From Populus alba (Eukaryota; Streptophyta; Magnoliopsida; Malpighiales; Salicaceae): 64,000 bases of DNA. How positions within the stretch are numbered: position 1 is the stretch's first letter; every line of letters begins with the position of its first letter. Below the pieces are notes generated by a model. That model made no database searches. It was given only the letters and a program-made list of their open reading frames with translations, and had not been told where the DNA came from. The position numbers were made by a program, and so were the translations under genes. Positions 60,453 through 64,000 of the stretch are shown here, one piece after another. The stretch is taken from NCBI RefSeq assembly GCF_005239225.2, contig NC_133296.1:16433046-16497045 (forward strand), in the 5' to 3' direction.

Positions 60453-60460
60453 TATATAAG
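60453..60460 (+). promoter_or_regulatory. TATA box of the P450 gene
   Basis: TATATAAG about 148 bp upstream of the ATG, leaving room for a 5' UTR of roughly 115 nt. Confidence 0.65.
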
Positions 60461-60600
60461 GTGGCTTGGAGGTAATCGCTAACATCCATAAGCCCTCTAG
60501 CGAGTAGTAATCTTTTTGCTTGTGTTAGCAAATTAAACGTACGTGAGAAAGAGTGCTAAGACACTAGATTAAATCCTTGGAAAGACAAACCTCTGTTGCT

Positions 60601-62638
60601 ATGGAACCTGTGTTACTCATTTCACTTGCAGTAGTGATAACCTTTCTTGGATTGCTCGAGCTTTTGTATTCTGGGCTGGTGCTAAAACCAGAAAGGCTTC
60701 GTTCTGTACTAAGGAAGCAAGGCATTAGGGGACCAAGTCCATCCCTGCTGCTTGGAAACATAAGCGAGATCAGGAAGTCTCAATCCACAACAGCAAAGGC
60801 TTCTTCTACAAATGAACCACCGGTTTTCCACAACTGTGCTGCTACCCTCTTTCCATTTTTTGAGCAATGGAGGAAGCAATATGGTACTATAGCCAAATAA
60901 CACTTTTCAACACCATATACTTGAGCACATATTCATAAGTTCATACTCCCCACGCATGTCTATCAACTCTTCATTTGCACAGTCCGTCCTCCTAATTCTA
61001 AGTAATGTTATGTAATCTGTAAGTACAGGTCCAGTATTTGTGTTTTCGTTGGGCAACACACAAATATTATACGTGAGCCGGGCTGATGTGGTGAGAGAAA
61101 TTAGTACATGCTCATCATTAGAATTTGGGAAGCCTTCATATCAGCAGAAAGAACTCGGTTCTTTGCTTGGTCAGGGCATTCTGACTTCAAATGGGAAAGT
61201 TTGGGCCCATCAGAGGAAAATCATCGCCCCTGAATTATACGGTGACAAGGTTAAGGTAACATCGTTTACCCCAAATATCTTGTTTACTCGCAAGAAATCT
61301 CGTTTTATTAGATACCTCTTGCAAAGATATTGGAGTGATAGATCAAATCTTGGCCTACAGGGAATGATGAGCTCGATAATTGAATCCACCACTGTGCTGC
61401 TAAACTCATGGAAGAGCAGAATTGATAAGGAGGGTGGAGTAGCAGATATCAAAATTGACGAGGGTATGAGAAGCTTCTCCGGAGATGTTATCTCAAGAGC
61501 CTGTTTTGGGAGCAATTATTCTGAAGGAGAAGAAATTTTCTCGAGACTAAGAGCTCTTCAGGAGGCTATGTCCAAGAAAAGTCTATCCACTGGAATTCCT
61601 GGCATGAGGTAAATTAGCCGTTTCTTGAGATTTAAAGACCTATATGACTTCGCTTTGATATCTTTTTCTAAACAAAATTAGTGATGGATTGGTGATCGGT
61701 TGTTACAGATACATTCCCACCAAGAACAATAGAGAAGCATGGGCGTTAGAGAAAGACGTCCGCAATTTGATACTCGAAATAGTCAAAGAGAGAAAGGAAA
61801 CTGCACATGAGAAGGATCTCTTGCAAATTGTCCTTGAGAGTGCCAAAACTAGCAACCTGGGACAGGATGCAATGGACCGGTTCATTGTTGATAACTGCAA
61901 GAATATATACTTGGCAGGGTATGAGACTACAGCAGTTTCTGCCACATGGTGCCTCATGCTGTTGGCTGCAAATCAAGAATGGCAGGATCGTGTCCGTGCA
62001 GAGGTTCTTGAAGTCTGTGGATCAGGTTGTCTTCCAGACGCAGATATGCTTCGCAAGATGAAACAGGTATCACAATCACTAGTGTTTCATTACAAGATTT
62101 ATTAGCTATTTGAGGTCATTTAAAAATTACATTCCAAAAATATAATTCAAAGTCCAAGCATATAAGCTTCAAGGAACACTTGAAAAATATAAGAAATTCT
62201 TTTGCTATGCAGCTAAATATGGTGATTCAAGAAGCGTTGCGACTTTATCCACCAGTGGCGGTGGTGTCAAGGGAGGCCTTTAAGGAGATGAAATTTGGAG
62301 GCATTACCATTCCCAAGGGTGTGAATGTGTGGACAATGGTGCTGACACTGCATACTGATCCTGAAGTGTGGGGACCGGATGCATACAGGTTCAACCCAGA
62401 TAGATTTGCAAAAGGCATAACAGGCGCTTGCAAGCTCCCACACCTATACATGCCATTTGGTGTTGGGCCTCGGATGTGTCTTGGACAGAACTTGGCTATT
62501 GCTGAACTCAAGATTCTGATAGCTCTCATTCTGTCACAATTCTCTCTCTCCCTCTCACCCAAATACATTCACTCGCCCGCTCTTAGGTTGGTCATAGAGC
62601 CAGAACGTGGAGTTGATCTCTTGATAAAGACGTTGTGA
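60601..62638 (+). CDS. cytochrome P450, CYP714-type
   Basis: Five exons, 60601-60883, 61029-61255, 61361-61608, 61709-62066, 62213-62638, give 513 aa, a full P450 length with consistent phases. An N-terminal membrane anchor (residues 4-25) is followed by a GIRGPSPSLLLGN hinge. The I-helix oxygen-binding motif is AGYETT (322-327), the K-helix ExxR is E379-R382, then FNPDRF (432-437) and the heme loop FGVGPRMCLG with ligand C461. The overall pattern and the EQWRKQYG and TSNGKVWAHQRKIIAPE segments point to the CYP72 clan, family CYP714. Members act in the ER on gibberellins or related diterpenoids (13-hydroxylation, 16,17-epoxidation). The exact substrate cannot be read from sequence. Intact. 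Confidence 0.92.
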
Positions 62639-63207
62639 TCAGCAAACCTATATAAGCAGTGAGAATCGGCTTCCTCCCGCTTCAACTCTCAGGAGAAGCT
62701 ATTTATATGATGATGAGTGTTACTGCAATTTTACTTATTCGCATTGCTCGTGTCCCATTCCTTTGCACTTGGCACCTGGTGTATATGCCTGTCATCTATG
62801 ATGAATAATATGTGCCTCTCCATCCTGCTTCAACGGACGGTGTTGCCCCTTGTTATTGTGATTAATCATGCTGCATAAATAAAATAAAAATAGCCCACAC
62901 CTTGTTTTATTAATAACGATAAAGATTTATAAAATTAGATGATCTTCCAATTAAGGATATCCGTGCATAGCAATTAATGGTAGGCTGAAATACTAAAATT
63001 AGAAGCTCAGGAAATGCAAGCCAGCGGATGGTATGGTAAAAATAGTGCAGCCATTCCCCAGTTGCGAGTTTCAGGGGGTCATCTAGCGCCCCTTTCGTCT
63101 TCCCTTGTTGAATATTTCAGTTTCATGTCGAAAACATGCAGAGACTTAAGACAACCAGGACCATCCGTCCCTATTCCTAAACTAAAGTCTCAGGAAAGGA
63201 CGTTGTG
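62639..63207. other. spacer between P450 and reticulon genes
   Basis: P450 3' UTR, then the reticulon 5' flank; no other gene seen. Confidence 0.6.
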
Positions 63208-63992
63208 ATGGAAGATCCAATGGATGGGTTTGATTCACAGTTGCTCAAAGAGATCGAGGACCATGATAACAATGATAAATTTGACTCGTCTTCTGAAACT
63301 GAGATTGACGAGTACATCATGCTGCATTCGACCCATAAGAATCACCTCTTTGGACGCCAGAAGCCTCTTCACTTGGTTCTTGGCGGTGAAAAACGTAGGA
63401 ATCAACCGTGTTTACATCCATTTTTGGTTTCCTCATCTCCTCGTTCGTAGTTGATTGTGTGTATCTCTTTGTGTTCAGATGCCAGTATCATACTGTGGCG
63501 AAACACGCAGATCTCAACACGCTTTTTTGCCGGTGTCACAGTCATATGGTTTCTGTTTGAGTGCATAGGTTATCACTTGCTTACTTTCGTTTGCCACTTT
63601 CTTATTCTGTCATTGACAACGGTCTTCCTGTGGTTCAATTTAGCCTCCTACATCAATGTGTGAGTTCCTCTTATTTCGACCCCTTATATTTTCCTCAACA
63701 CCGCGCCTCATCCTTGTAGTATCTTTATTGGTTTTCTCGACATTTTAGTGGTAATAGGAAAATTACTGCCAGGATCGTGCATAAGGGGATTTCTGTTGTA
63801 ATTTTAGGGAAGAGTGTAGTTATCAAACTTGTTTCTATTTGATGATGCAGGTCGCCCCCAAAACTCCCCGAGGTAACCCCGCCGGATGAACTGTTTGTGA
63901 ATTGCCTTCTTTTGCTTAGGAGCATCATCAACCGCGCATTTACATCTTTCCAGGATGTAGCTTCTGGGAAGGATTTGAAGAAGTTTCTTAAG
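63208..63992 (+). CDS. reticulon-like protein B, 5' part (cut by window end)
   Basis: Exons 63208-63394, 63479-63659 and 63851-63992 code the first 170 aa in consistent phase; a GT donor at 63993 shows that the gene continues beyond the window. The N-terminus is acidic (residues about 1-40), followed by LFGRQKPLHLVLGG, the usual entry to the plant reticulon domain, and LWRN. A long hydrophobic hairpin (ISTRFFAGVTVIWFLFECIG, then HLLTFVCHFLILSLTTVFLW) follows, then SPPKLPEVTPPDEL and the loop region. RTNLB proteins shape tubular ER by wedging hairpins into the outer leaflet; location and role are from family. Which RTNLB member it is cannot be settled without the remainder. Confidence 0.9.
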
Positions 63993-64000
63993 GTACCTTT

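Overview
The window is nuclear DNA of a eudicot, most likely a poplar or close relative (Salicaceae). It is AT-rich, its genes carry many short GT-AG introns, and its protein genes are plant-type. It also carries MITE families whose sequence style is familiar from poplar; the genus-level call is inference. No prokaryotic, organellar or viral genes were seen.

Layout, left to right. 0.5-4.6 kb: intergenic, with an Au-type SINE carrying a 17-bp target-site duplication and two MITEs. 4.8-8.6 kb (+): an eight-exon gene for a membrane-anchored C3HC4 RING E3 ligase of the RNFT type. 9.7-13.3 kb (-): a six-exon plant coiled-coil protein of unknown function, tail to tail with the RING gene. 13.3-22 kb: gene-poor AT-rich DNA with degenerate repeats and microsatellites. 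22-23.5 kb (+): a MIR319 locus with a TATA box, leader, and long foldback containing miR319 and its star strand. 26.3-26.8 kb (-): a single-exon PADRE (DUF4228) protein with an acylation-type N-terminus. 29.5-35.7 kb: decayed gene fragments (bromodomain-protein-like, LINE RNase H), a second SINE (12-bp TSD) and a 902-bp non-autonomous hAT element (8-bp TSD) that contains an internal 78-bp duplication.

38.4-47.0 kb (-): a 19-exon, 765-aa mitochondrial half-ABC transporter of the ATM3/ABCB25 type, all exon phases consistent. 47.5-52.3 kb: a 4.8-kb PIF/Harbinger transposon, both ends intact but both ORFs broken by nonsense codons, sitting in the divergent promoter interval between ATM3 and the next gene. 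54.0-55.0 kb (+): ndhN, the nuclear gene for chloroplast NDH subunit N. ndhN and ATM3 are also neighbours in Arabidopsis (At5g58260/At5g58270, from memory), so the transposon split a conserved head-to-head pair. 57.1-59.7 kb: clusters of a degenerate ~33-bp near-palindromic repeat, the least explained sequence here. 60.6-62.6 kb (+): a complete five-exon CYP714-type cytochrome P450. 63.2 kb to the end (+): the first three exons of a reticulon-like (RTNLB) gene that runs off the window.

The genes do not form a pathway; they are independent eukaryotic transcription units. The most informative features are the MIR319 hairpin, the transposon-split gene pair, the elements dated by intact target-site duplications, and the near-palindromic repeat field.
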